Made by a program: the position numbers and the translations under genes
Source of the DNA: Chloroflexota bacterium
Lineage (GTDB): Bacteria; Chloroflexota; Limnocylindria; Limnocylindrales; CSP1-4
DNA: 49,446 nucleotides
Direction: 5' to 3'
Assembly (NCBI GenBank): GCA_021789435.1
Contig: JAJYJO010000008.1
Coordinates: 1 to 49,446 of the forward strand
The notes under the pieces: model-generated
What the model was told of the DNA's origin: nothing
Database searches by the model: none
Seen by the model: only the letters and a program-made list of their open reading frames with translations
Shown: positions 19,486 through 27,557 of the stretch, in pieces
Layout of the letters: every line of letters starts with the position of its first letter
How positions within the stretch are numbered: position 1 is the stretch's first letter

Positions 19486-20195
19486 AGGAGCAGGGCGAGC
19501 ATCACCTGCGCGAGGGCCAGTCCCTGATGGCGAGGGCACGCCTCCAGAGCATGCTCGGAGAGGTAGCCTCCGCGGAAGAGCTCGCCCGAGGGGCGCTCAA
19601 GGAGTTCTGGGCAGCGATGAACTGGCTGGAGGGCACGCCAGAGTTCGAAGTCGCGCACTACCGCCTCGACGAAGCCGGTCGCTGGATCAGGCAAACGTTC
19701 GGATGCCGGCTTACCCGCGAAGGTATGGACTACAGCCGCACTTGCCCTGCCGACCTCGCTCACATCCGCGCGGGGATGAGCCCGGGGATGAAGAACGTGA
19801 TCCGCGAGTGCACCGTCTGCGGGCAGGATCCGCGGAGCCCCACCTGCCGACACATCTTGGGCCGCACCTATCCGGCCACCCGTCGGGTCGTGGGTGGCCG
19901 GTGCAACCTCTGCAATGCCGCCGCGTGTGGCCATCACGACGGCGAGCGCGGCGACGTGTATTGCAGCCACTGGATCACGAGTGCGGAAATCGACGAGATA
20001 TCCCTCGTGCCGCGGCCAGCCCAGCCCATGGCCCGCATCTACAGGGTCTCAGTCCCGACCACTGAGTTGGTGGCGACACTCGGCCCTCGTGGCTGGATGC
20101 CGGGAATGGATGTGAGCTGCGACAGGTGCCTCACAGCCTGCCACGGCGTACGGGAGTACGACCCGTCGCGGACCTCCGAAGAGAACTGGGCCTAA
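19482..20195 (+). CDS. cysteine-rich, probably zinc-binding protein
   Basis: The 237-residue protein has a helical N-terminal half (residues 1-75) and a cysteine/histidine-rich C-terminal half. Candidate metal ligands are C110-x2-C113, C122-x-H124, C141-x2-C144, C149 and H151-H152, then SAEIDEISLVPRPAQPMARI and a last C-x2-C-x3-C. The pattern of a CxxC knuckle followed by an EIxEISLVxxPAxPxARI strand resembles a module seen in phage-derived proteins, but I cannot name it firmly. The GTG start overlaps the preceding stop. It converges on the ApeA-like gene. Confidence 0.65.
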   Translation: MKEQGEHHLREGQSLMARARLQSMLGEVASAEELARGALKEFWAAMNWLEGTPEFEVAHYRLDEAGRWIRQTFGCRLTREGMDYSRTCPADLAHIRAGMSPGMKNVIRECTVCGQDPRSPTCRHILGRTYPATRRVVGGRCNLCNAAACGHHDGERGDVYCSHWITSAEIDEISLVPRPAQPMARIYRVSVPTTELVATLGPRGWMPGMDVSCDRCLTACHGVREYDPSRTSEENWA

Positions 20196-20346
20196 CTAAA
20201 CCGACAGAGCCTCCTACGCGGATCCGATGCTCGATCTGACTCTCGCCCGATCGCGCCCGAAGGAGGCCTGGTTCCCAGACTGTTCTTGCTAGCGACGCAT
20301 CGCCTGGCTTAACCGGACACGGGGACGCCAGGAGCCGCATCACCGG

Positions 20347-21714
20347 TCAGGGCATTCCCGCCTCGGAGAGCTGACGGAACCGAACGCTTCGCACGATCAC
20401 ATCGCGTAACTGCGATCCCGAGATTCCGAGCTCGTCTAGGAGACACGCCAACAGCAGGAGCGTCAACCTCTCCGTGAGCACCCAAAGGTCGAAAGGGTTC
20501 ACTGCCCTCGCGGAGCGGCGAGGATCTTGGTGTATAAGCCGGTTGCGGAGATCAACGGTCGGTCCGATCAGTTCGTTGGAGCCGAGGATGCTTGGCAGGT
20601 AGGCATCTTTAGGCCGGACAAGCAGGTCGGCCAGCCGCATGCGAAGGCTGGGCTCGTTGCTGTAGCAGAGTCGCTCTCCTAGCCAATCGCGATCCTCCTC
20701 CGGCGCCCTGCTCAAGATCCGCTTCCGCCGGACTCTGTGCTCTGAACTAGGAATCACGGTGTTCGGATAGCGTCGCCGGTGATACGCCTCTAGGGCACCG
20801 ACCACGTTCAGGAACCGATTCTCTGCAAAGACCGGTCGATATCGCATGCCGATGAACGAGTCGATCACCGGAGCGAGCTCAGTGGCCAGCTCAAACCACT
20901 TCGCCAACATGGTCGGCATCCGTTCGGCCACCTCCCTGGGGTGAAAGAGAAACTCGTGGGAGTACAGCCGACGACCGGCACGATCGGGGCCGGACGGTTG
21001 ATACAGGACGTCAATGTTGCGTTCGAGCTGCAACAAGGCGAATCGGGTGACCGAGCTGGGACGATCGCCTACGAAAGTCAACAGATTCTGAAGGGGCCTT
21101 ACGATCTGCTGAAGCCACCAGACAATCGGCTGCGCTTCCTTCAGCCGCACGACGAAGGCGACGGACGCCCTAATTCCGCGTTCGCGAATCCCATCGCCGA
21201 ACTCCCGTGCCGAAGGTGAAATGATGATCTCACCGAGGTCGAACGGGGCGCGGATCTCTTCCGGATGGGCGTAGGACACCGCAAACACGACGGGGTGGGG
21301 CCCATACTCGTCCTTGAACGGCCACGCCTCCATCCAATCCGCTAAGTCATCCAGCTCGATGATCCCAGACGCGAAGCGCCGCTGGTCCGGCAAGGGGAGG
21401 TGAGCTCCAATGTAGGCGTGCTGGGGCAGCAGGACCTCTGCGACGACGGGCGCGGGCAGCCAGACTGACGAGACCTCACGGCGCCCCCCCTGGGCTGCTG
21501 ACTCAAGTGTGATCGGCTCGCCGTCGACCGTCGTCCCCAGGACGATATCGTGCCTAACCCCTGGGCGCCCACCTCCAAGCACACCGATCAGGTCTAGTCG
21601 CAGACCCTCAGCTGGCGCGAAAGTCAGCCGGCCTCCGACTGTTCTACCAGGTTCGCTGGGAAGCCACCACACTCCGGCGTGTTCCTGGGAGGCGAGACCT
21701 GGCCGATCCAGCAT
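20347..21714 (-). CDS. apeA: ApeA-like HEPN anti-phage protein
   Basis: The N-terminal region GVWWLPSEPGRTVGGRLTF (early residues) and the following beta-rich segment match the ApeA N-terminal domain. The C-terminal region contains DLRNRLIHQD, the RNxxxH active-site signature of HEPN ribonucleases (R390, N391, H395 counted from this start). ApeA proteins are single-gene abortive-infection effectors; the HEPN domain is the toxic RNase. The ATG at 21714 gives 455 residues; a TTG at 21762 would add 16. The gene follows the truncated methyltransferase on the same strand after a 96-base gap. Base composition is clearly lower in G+C than the host genes, consistent with recent transfer. RNase activity is inferred from the motif. 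Confidence 0.75.
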   Translation of the reverse strand: MLDRPGLASQEHAGVWWLPSEPGRTVGGRLTFAPAEGLRLDLIGVLGGGRPGVRHDIVLGTTVDGEPITLESAAQGGRREVSSVWLPAPVVAEVLLPQHAYIGAHLPLPDQRRFASGIIELDDLADWMEAWPFKDEYGPHPVVFAVSYAHPEEIRAPFDLGEIIISPSAREFGDGIRERGIRASVAFVVRLKEAQPIVWWLQQIVRPLQNLLTFVGDRPSSVTRFALLQLERNIDVLYQPSGPDRAGRRLYSHEFLFHPREVAERMPTMLAKWFELATELAPVIDSFIGMRYRPVFAENRFLNVVGALEAYHRRRYPNTVIPSSEHRVRRKRILSRAPEEDRDWLGERLCYSNEPSLRMRLADLLVRPKDAYLPSILGSNELIGPTVDLRNRLIHQDPRRSARAVNPFDLWVLTERLTLLLLACLLDELGISGSQLRDVIVRSVRFRQLSEAGMP

Positions 21715-21810
21715 GCCCGGCAGCCTACGCCGGTTTCGTGTTGGCTGCGGGACCGCGCCCAACGGAGCATGGCAGGCGTCGATCAGAGACAGATCTGTCC
21801 GGGTCCGTCC

Positions 21811-24375
21811 TCAGGCCGACTCGCGCGCGAGGTTTAACTCGAGCAGCCTCGTGAGGATCTCCTCGTCCGCGATGTCGTGCGGCCAGCTGTAAGCGTCGAG
21901 GACCGCCTGGTCTAGTCGCGAATGAGCCTGCGCAAGCCACGCCGGACGAACATTGTATAGGTGGGTAAGCGTCCGGTCCCGGAGCGCCGCTCGGTCCATT
22001 CCCTGGGGGTCGAGCCAACCACGACGAAACTCATCGAGGGCGCGCGCCGCCGCAGCGATGGCAGCCTGCTGCTCCTCCGTAGGGCGGGGGAACGGGAAGG
22101 TCTCGAAACAGGTCGTTGGCGTGTACGTGAACCCCGAAATCGCCTCCCGCCGCTGCGCTCCTGCTGTACGACGCGACCAGACTTCATGCGGACGAGAGTG
22201 GAGGACGCCGAAGAAGAAGTCGTCGTCCCGGGCGAAAACGATGATCCGACTGTCCGGGAGGACGGCCGCGGGCAGCCACACGAAGAGGCGGTGCGGCGAA
22301 AGGCGCGTCGTCGCGATATAGCGCGAGAGGCCAGCGAGAGCCGCGCGCATGCCGGAACGCGGCTCGACATGGAGCCACCAGCGTGCTGCATAGGCTTTGC
22401 GCTTATTCGCGCCCCGTAGCGGTCGGACGCGCTCCCGGACGAGTTCGAAAGGCGCTTCGTAAAGCGCGGCCTCCGACTCGTGCATGGCGACCCCGAAGTC
22501 TACGATCCACATGCCTCGATTGCGGCCGTTGAGGTCCTCGCCGTTCACCCAAGGGCGCACGACATCCGCATTGGAGCGGCCGTCTGGGTTTGGAGCGGCT
22601 AGCAATCGGCGCGCGGCTTCCGCATCGACCTCGAACGGCCCGCCCTTGGTGTCGCCCATGAAGGCCACTCCCAAGTTCTCGCGAAGCCGACGGGCCTGCG
22701 TCAGGTCGAGGCCGCTCGTGAGGTCGGCGTTGATCGACGTAACAGCGACGCCGTTCAGGGAGCGATCCGCATCCGATCCATCGTCTTGGCCGACGAAACT
22801 GATGTGCACGCTGGCTCCCGTGAGCACCCAGGGATCGTCCGAGCGCGCGAAGAACAGACCGCCCGTCTCCTTGATACGCTGCAGAACGCGCCGGCTCGCC
22901 CCGGACCGGATCGACTGGTTGGCAAGCAGCCCCGCGCGCGCAAGGCGACCGGCCGCGATCTGAGCACGCGCCTTCTCGTGCCAGTACGTCATCAGGTCGG
23001 CCTCACGGGGAACCCGTCCGTCGAAGACCGCGAAGAGTATGTCGACGTATGAGTCCCCAAGCCCCGCCCGCATCACCTTCCCACCCAGGAATGGCGGGTT
23101 GCCGACCACGACGTCGGCCTCCGGCCACTCGGCCTCCCGTGGCTGGGTCGGGTCCGACAAGTCGAGCAGAGCGTCCGATTCTCGGATGTTGTCCAGGGGT
23201 TGGAGGATCGGGTCGCGCCGCGCGCTGAAGCCGTGATTCAGCATCCATTGGAGCTCGCCGATCCAGATCGTTACCCGAGCAAGTTCGGCTGCGTAGGGGT
23301 TGATCTCGATGCCCAGCAGGTTGTGCGGGCCGACCTGCGGGAACTGCTGTGGGGCCTGTAGCACAAGCGAGCCCCACGAGATCGCGTCGCGTTCGAGATC
23401 CTTCAGCAGTTGCAGGGAGACGTAAAGGAAGTTGCCGGAGCCGCATGCCGGGTCGAGCACCCGGATGGCCCGGAGGCGGTCAAGGAACGCCTCGAATACA
23501 CGATGAGGATTGACCTCGGCCGGTGTCCGGGCGGTGATCTTGCGCCCGGAAAGGATCAGTTGCGTAACCCGGGCCTGCATCTCGGCGTAGTCGCGTCGCA
23601 GCGGCGCCATGAGCACCGGCTCGACGAGCCTCAGGATGGCCGCCCGGTCGGTGTAGTGGGCCCCGAGTTGTGCTCGCTGGTCGGGGTCGAGGCCGCGCTC
23701 AAACAGCGTACCGAAGATCGCCGGTTCGACCTGGCTCCAGTCGAGACGCGAGACCTGGCGGACCGTCTCGATTTCACTTGCGACAAGTGTGAGGACGCTC
23801 GAGTCGTCGAAGAGGCCGCCGTTGAACCATTCGATGCGCTCGACACCGAAGTAGCCGCCGCGTTGGGCCATCTTGCCGAAGAGATCGGCGAGTTGGGCGG
23901 TGAAAGCACTCGGGTTGCCGCGAGTGGCGTCGGCGAGTCGTTGGAGGAGACCCTTCGGGAGCAGGCCAACGTCCTCGGCGAACATCACAAACACGAGCCG
24001 GTCGAGGAAGTGGGCCACGGCATGAGGATCGTGGTCACGCGAGCGGAGCGCTGCGGCGAGACCGGCGAACTGCTGCGCTGCCCGCTCCGTCAGGTCCTCG
24101 CGGACCCGCGTTGGCCGGAGCGCCTCCGGGCCGGTAAAAACCGCCCGCAGGATCCTGAGGGGCTCGGCCGGGTCGGCAGCAAGGTCGGCTAGTGTGAAGC
24201 GGTGGACGGCAGGGGCCGTGCCGGTGAAGTTTGTGTGCACCTCAAAGCGGTCGAGGTCGCACACGACCAAGAGCGGCGGGTTCTCGAGGGCCTCGCGGTA
24301 GCCGTTAAGCTGGTTGTAAGCGGCCCCCAGATCCTTGCGCTTCCCCTTGTACTCCCAGGCGAAATGGTCGCGCAT
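21811..24375 (-). CDS. MmeI-like restriction-methyltransferase, N-terminally truncated
   Basis: The 854-residue frame matches the class of large DNA methyltransferases with an N-terminal nuclease domain (MmeI / type IIL, also DrmMI-like). Seen are the nuclease EYK (E8, K10 in FAWEYKGKRKDL), a helical connector with HYTDRAAILRLVEP, methyltransferase motif I DPACGSGNFLY (from residue 308), ADVVVGNPPF with catalytic NPPF at 426-429, and a C-terminal specificity region (TPTTCFETFPFP, LYNVRPAWL). Family members begin about 80-95 residues earlier, with the first nuclease aspartate some ten residues before the ExK; that part is absent. The DNA upstream encodes a different gene on the other strand, so the gene was cut by recombination. 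Cleavage is unlikely; methylation may or may not persist. Confidence 0.8.
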   Translation of the reverse strand: MRDHFAWEYKGKRKDLGAAYNQLNGYREALENPPLLVVCDLDRFEVHTNFTGTAPAVHRFTLADLAADPAEPLRILRAVFTGPEALRPTRVREDLTERAAQQFAGLAAALRSRDHDPHAVAHFLDRLVFVMFAEDVGLLPKGLLQRLADATRGNPSAFTAQLADLFGKMAQRGGYFGVERIEWFNGGLFDDSSVLTLVASEIETVRQVSRLDWSQVEPAIFGTLFERGLDPDQRAQLGAHYTDRAAILRLVEPVLMAPLRRDYAEMQARVTQLILSGRKITARTPAEVNPHRVFEAFLDRLRAIRVLDPACGSGNFLYVSLQLLKDLERDAISWGSLVLQAPQQFPQVGPHNLLGIEINPYAAELARVTIWIGELQWMLNHGFSARRDPILQPLDNIRESDALLDLSDPTQPREAEWPEADVVVGNPPFLGGKVMRAGLGDSYVDILFAVFDGRVPREADLMTYWHEKARAQIAAGRLARAGLLANQSIRSGASRRVLQRIKETGGLFFARSDDPWVLTGASVHISFVGQDDGSDADRSLNGVAVTSINADLTSGLDLTQARRLRENLGVAFMGDTKGGPFEVDAEAARRLLAAPNPDGRSNADVVRPWVNGEDLNGRNRGMWIVDFGVAMHESEAALYEAPFELVRERVRPLRGANKRKAYAARWWLHVEPRSGMRAALAGLSRYIATTRLSPHRLFVWLPAAVLPDSRIIVFARDDDFFFGVLHSRPHEVWSRRTAGAQRREAISGFTYTPTTCFETFPFPRPTEEQQAAIAAAARALDEFRRGWLDPQGMDRAALRDRTLTHLYNVRPAWLAQAHSRLDQAVLDAYSWPHDIADEEILTRLLELNLARESA

Positions 24376-24720
24376 GCGGCCCCGACACCCCTCCCGGCGG
24401 CCATCCGCCGCGCGAGCGGCTCGTGGACGTCGGCGTGGCGCGAGGCCGCGGTGGCGACCCTCACCGAGCACGGCGCCCCCATGCACTACCGCGAGCTCTA
24501 CCGGGCGGTAGCGGCGCGCGGCTTCACCTTCGGCGGGCAGCGCCCTGAGGCGACCTTCCTCGCCTCGCTTCACCGCGACCGAGCGACGTTCCAGAGCGCC
24601 GGCAAGGGAATGTACTGGTTCGCCGAGCAGGTGACGGGCGCGGTGCCCGCGACCGCGGCCCGCACGCGCCGGAGGGCGCGGCGCCCGAGACCGATCGGCA
24701 AGTCGAAGGGCGGGGCATAG
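24364..24720 (+). CDS. HARE-HTH domain protein
   Basis: Residues from about 28 to 95 form a HARE-HTH domain: SAWREAAVATLTEHGAPMHY, RELYRAVAARGFTFGGQ, RPEATFLASLHRD and the terminal GKGMYWFAE. HARE-HTH is a winged-helix module found in restriction systems and chromatin proteins and thought to sense DNA modification or structure. A basic tail (TRRRARRPRP) follows. The start is uncertain: ATG 24364 keeps the whole domain but overlaps the divergent methyltransferase start, and GTG 24451 would cut into it. The original start may have been lost at the junction near 24373. It is the first gene of a five-gene coupled operon; its stop directly abuts the next GTG. Confidence 0.75.
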   Translation: MVAHAAPTPLPAAIRRASGSWTSAWREAAVATLTEHGAPMHYRELYRAVAARGFTFGGQRPEATFLASLHRDRATFQSAGKGMYWFAEQVTGAVPATAARTRRRARRPRPIGKSKGGA

Positions 24721-25296
24721 GTGCCCGAGCGGATCGGACTCGTCGACTACGCGCTCGTGGCGCTCATGCGCATCGGTGGTGACGCCGGCATGGTGGACCT
24801 CGAGGACATCGCGGTCGAGGCGTACCGCCTCGCCCCCGACCGGTTCCGCTGGCGTCGGCACGACTACCCCAATCTCGAGCTCGTGCGCGTGGTGCTCTCC
24901 GATGCCAACAAGCGCGGGGCGCACCTCGTCCTGCGGGACGGCAAGGGCCGCATGCTGTCCGCCGAGGGGACGCGGCGTGCGAAGCACGTCCTCGGATCGC
25001 TCGAGGCCGCCCCCCGGGCTGACGACGCGCTGCGTCGTAAGGACCTCGCCGACCTTGCCCGCATGGAGCACCATCCGGCGTTCGCTGCCTGGCGGCGTGC
25101 CGGCGTGGCGGGTCCCGACGCGGTCGATCTCGCGGACCTCGCGCGCTGCTCGGTGTCGACACCGCCGGCCGTCTTCGAGGATCGCCTGCGCCGGTCGCAG
25201 GCGATCGCGGCGCGCTGGCACCGTGACGAGCTCGCGCGTTTCCTGGGGGATGCAGCCGATCACCTTGTCCGCATCCTCGCCGAGGAGATCACATGA
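24721..25296 (+). CDS. winged-helix-like protein of the five-gene operon
   Basis: The 191-residue protein starts with a GTG immediately after the previous stop. The first half (YALVALMRIGGDAGMVDLED, then AVEAYRLAPDRFRWR, and DAxxRGAHLVLRDGKG...LSAEG) has the helix-turn-helix-wing pattern of winged-helix domains. The second half is helical and charged. I know of no specific family name. A four-base ATGA overlap couples it to the ATPase gene. Together with the HARE-HTH gene it suggests a DNA-contacting module that feeds the ATPase. Confidence 0.7.
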   Translation: MPERIGLVDYALVALMRIGGDAGMVDLEDIAVEAYRLAPDRFRWRRHDYPNLELVRVVLSDANKRGAHLVLRDGKGRMLSAEGTRRAKHVLGSLEAAPRADDALRRKDLADLARMEHHPAFAAWRRAGVAGPDAVDLADLARCSVSTPPAVFEDRLRRSQAIAARWHRDELARFLGDAADHLVRILAEEIT

Positions 25297-27557
25297 CCGA
25301 CGCCGGGCAGACGCCTCCTCCTCCGCCCGCGTCCGGGACGATCGCGTACTCCGCGCGGGCCGCCATGCAGGACAGCTCGCTCGCGATGGGGCGCGACGTC
25401 GTGCGTGCGCTCGTCGAGATGATCACGAACGCGGCCGACAGCTATGGCCGCCTCGAGCGCCGCGGCGTCGTCGTCGACGGCGTGATCGAGGTGTTCGCTG
25501 AGCGCCTCCGCAGCGGCGACTTCAACCGGCTCATCGTGCGCGACCACGCCGAGGGGATGCGCCGCGACGAGGTATTCGCTCGGATCCTCCAGGCGGGCGG
25601 CCGCACGAGCGAGGCCGGCGACCGCGGCGTCCAGGGCCGCGGCGCGAAGGATATCGCGGTCTTCGGGCGCGCCTGGTACGAGTCGATTAGGGACGGTTTC
25701 TACACCCGCGTCCTGATCGAGCCCGGGCACTATGACGAGCTCGACGAGCGTGCCGCCAAACCCGACGACTACCGCCGCCTCGGGCTCGCCGAGGATGGGA
25801 GCGGCACGACGGTTGCGCTTCTCGTGCGTCGCCGCCAGCACTCGGTTCCGCGCCACGACAATCTGGCACGCCGCCTCGCGCGGAACGTCCAGCTCCGTGC
25901 GATCATGACCTCGTCCGCGCGGGTGGTGGTCCTCGCCGATCTCGTACGCGGCGGTGCCGCACCTACGGTCCTGCACTACGAGCCGCCGCCCAGGGCGCTC
26001 GTGAAGTCGGTCGAGCTCGCCATCGAGGGCGTGCCCGAGGCGAAGGGGACGCTCCGGATCTACCGCCACGACGAGCCCCTCGAGGACGACCGCACGATGG
26101 ATCGCGACAGCGGCATCGTGATCGACGACGGGTCCGGGATCCACGAGGCCACGTACTTCGGCCTGGAGGGCCGCCCGGGCGCGCTGCGCTTCAGCGGTTG
26201 GCTGCAGTGCTCGTACATCCGCACGCTTCAGGACCGGTGGGACGAGGCCGCCATCGCCGGCCAGCCGACCGATGATCCGGCGAACCCGGTTGGAATCATA
26301 GCCCGGACGCGTGCCGGGATCTCGCGCGACCACCCCTTCACCGAACGCCTCGCCGCCTTCGTCGAGGGCCAGCTCCGACCGTTCGTGGCCGAGGAGGAAG
26401 AGACCCAGACTCAGCAGGCCGGCCATGTGTCGGAGGACACGCGCCGCCGGCTTCGGCAGGCCGTCCGGGACCTCGGCGCGAAGATGGCCGAGGTCCTGCG
26501 GCGCCTCGAGGTCGAATACCGCCCGGCCGGGCCGGACGAGCCACAGCCGGCGGCACCCGTGCGGTTGCGCGTCGTGCCCCCGAGCGTGTACCTCGCCCCG
26601 GAGGCAGCGCAAACGTTCTCGATCCATGCCTGGCCGGAGGCCTGGGGCGACGCTCCGCCCGAATCCTGGACCGCCGCAATCACGATCGCCGACGAGGAGG
26701 TGGCCGCGCTCTCGGCGACCGAGGTGCCCCTCGAGCCGGATCCTCGCGATCCCCGCCGCCGCCGCGGCGCGTTCCTCGTCACGGCGGGGACGGTCGAGGA
26801 CGCCACCGTGCTCGAGGTTCGCCTCGGGAGCGAGTCCGAGATCGTCGAGGTCGCGGTCGCGGCCGAGGACGGCGTTCCCGCCGCGCCGGTGCGCCTGACC
26901 TTCTCGCAGGGCGCGTATCGTGCCCACCCCGGGCGGCCGAAGACCCTCGTGCTCATGGCCCCGGTCTCGTCGATCGCCGATGCTGGCGCGACGACCGTGC
27001 GGCTCACCTCGACGCAGGCGGAGATCGGGGTGCCCGAAGGCGTCGAGCTCGAGCTGCGCGATGCGGGCGACGGAAGGCGCTGGTACGAGGGCGAGTTCGC
27101 CTGCTTGCTCTCGGCGCCCGTGAGCGGACGCATCCGGGCGGCGCTCGGCGGCGAGGCAGCCGTGTGTCAGGTCAGCGCCGCCGAGGACCGAGGCCGCCTC
27201 GGCTTCGACTTCTACCCGGTCGACGAGGCGCCCCGCTACGCCTCACAGGGCCGGGCCGATTGGTCCCTCCCGAAGGGGGTGCGCACCCTGCGCATCTTCG
27301 CCCAGCACCCGAGCCTGCGCCCCTACTTCGGGGACCATCTGGCGCTCCAGGAAACCCGCGAGGCCCGCATGCTCCTCGCCGAGATCGTCGCGATGGAGCT
27401 CGCGCTCTGGACGCTCGCCGAGGCCGACGAGAAGGCGGGCGGCGCACTCTCGCGCGACGCCCACACGTACTCCTCGCGCCTCAAGGAGGTCAGCAACGAC
27501 TACCTCGCCGTCGCCCACCGCTGCCTCGTTCCCGAAATGATGGGCTCGCGAGCATGA
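25293..27557 (+). CDS. GHKL (HSP90/MORC-like) ATPase
   Basis: The N-terminal third is a Bergerat-fold ATPase. The N-box is ALVEMITNAADSYGR with E42, N46 and D49; the second motif is VRDHAEGM (D84, G88), a variant of DxGxGM; the glycine-rich lid is DRGVQGRGAKD (about 110-120). A transducer-like region follows (SGTTVALLVRRR). Beyond residue 400 are several beta-rich repeats (for example VRLRVVPPSVYLAPEAAQTF and VRLTSTQAEIGVP) that could be Ig-like. The C-terminus is helical (EAREARMLLAEIVAMELALW region). At 754 residues it is longer than MutL or histidine kinases and lacks their partner domains; MORC-type ATPases are the nearest idea. It overlaps both neighbours by four bases. Confidence 0.8.
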   Translation: MTDAGQTPPPPPASGTIAYSARAAMQDSSLAMGRDVVRALVEMITNAADSYGRLERRGVVVDGVIEVFAERLRSGDFNRLIVRDHAEGMRRDEVFARILQAGGRTSEAGDRGVQGRGAKDIAVFGRAWYESIRDGFYTRVLIEPGHYDELDERAAKPDDYRRLGLAEDGSGTTVALLVRRRQHSVPRHDNLARRLARNVQLRAIMTSSARVVVLADLVRGGAAPTVLHYEPPPRALVKSVELAIEGVPEAKGTLRIYRHDEPLEDDRTMDRDSGIVIDDGSGIHEATYFGLEGRPGALRFSGWLQCSYIRTLQDRWDEAAIAGQPTDDPANPVGIIARTRAGISRDHPFTERLAAFVEGQLRPFVAEEEETQTQQAGHVSEDTRRRLRQAVRDLGAKMAEVLRRLEVEYRPAGPDEPQPAAPVRLRVVPPSVYLAPEAAQTFSIHAWPEAWGDAPPESWTAAITIADEEVAALSATEVPLEPDPRDPRRRRGAFLVTAGTVEDATVLEVRLGSESEIVEVAVAAEDGVPAAPVRLTFSQGAYRAHPGRPKTLVLMAPVSSIADAGATTVRLTSTQAEIGVPEGVELELRDAGDGRRWYEGEFACLLSAPVSGRIRAALGGEAAVCQVSAAEDRGRLGFDFYPVDEAPRYASQGRADWSLPKGVRTLRIFAQHPSLRPYFGDHLALQETREARMLLAEIVAMELALWTLAEADEKAGGALSRDAHTYSSRLKEVSNDYLAVAHRCLVPEMMGSRA

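Noticed and set aside
20208-20266. GCCTCC...GGAGGC inverted repeat as a bidirectional terminator between convergent genes
   Set aside because: The arms are short and separated by about 45 bases with no T-runs; too weak to call.
24371-24380. GCATGCGG shared by the methyltransferase/HARE junction and the right island end (near 32421)
   Set aside because: Eight bases of GC-rich palindromic sequence recur by chance at this composition, and the second copy is outside the 10-bp repeat; not enough to call a recombination site.
25293-27557. GHKL protein as MutL, gyrase B or a histidine kinase
   Set aside because: The ATPase motifs fit the superfamily, but MutL C-terminal, TOPRIM and phospho-acceptor domains are not seen; the C-terminal part is beta-repeat-like.
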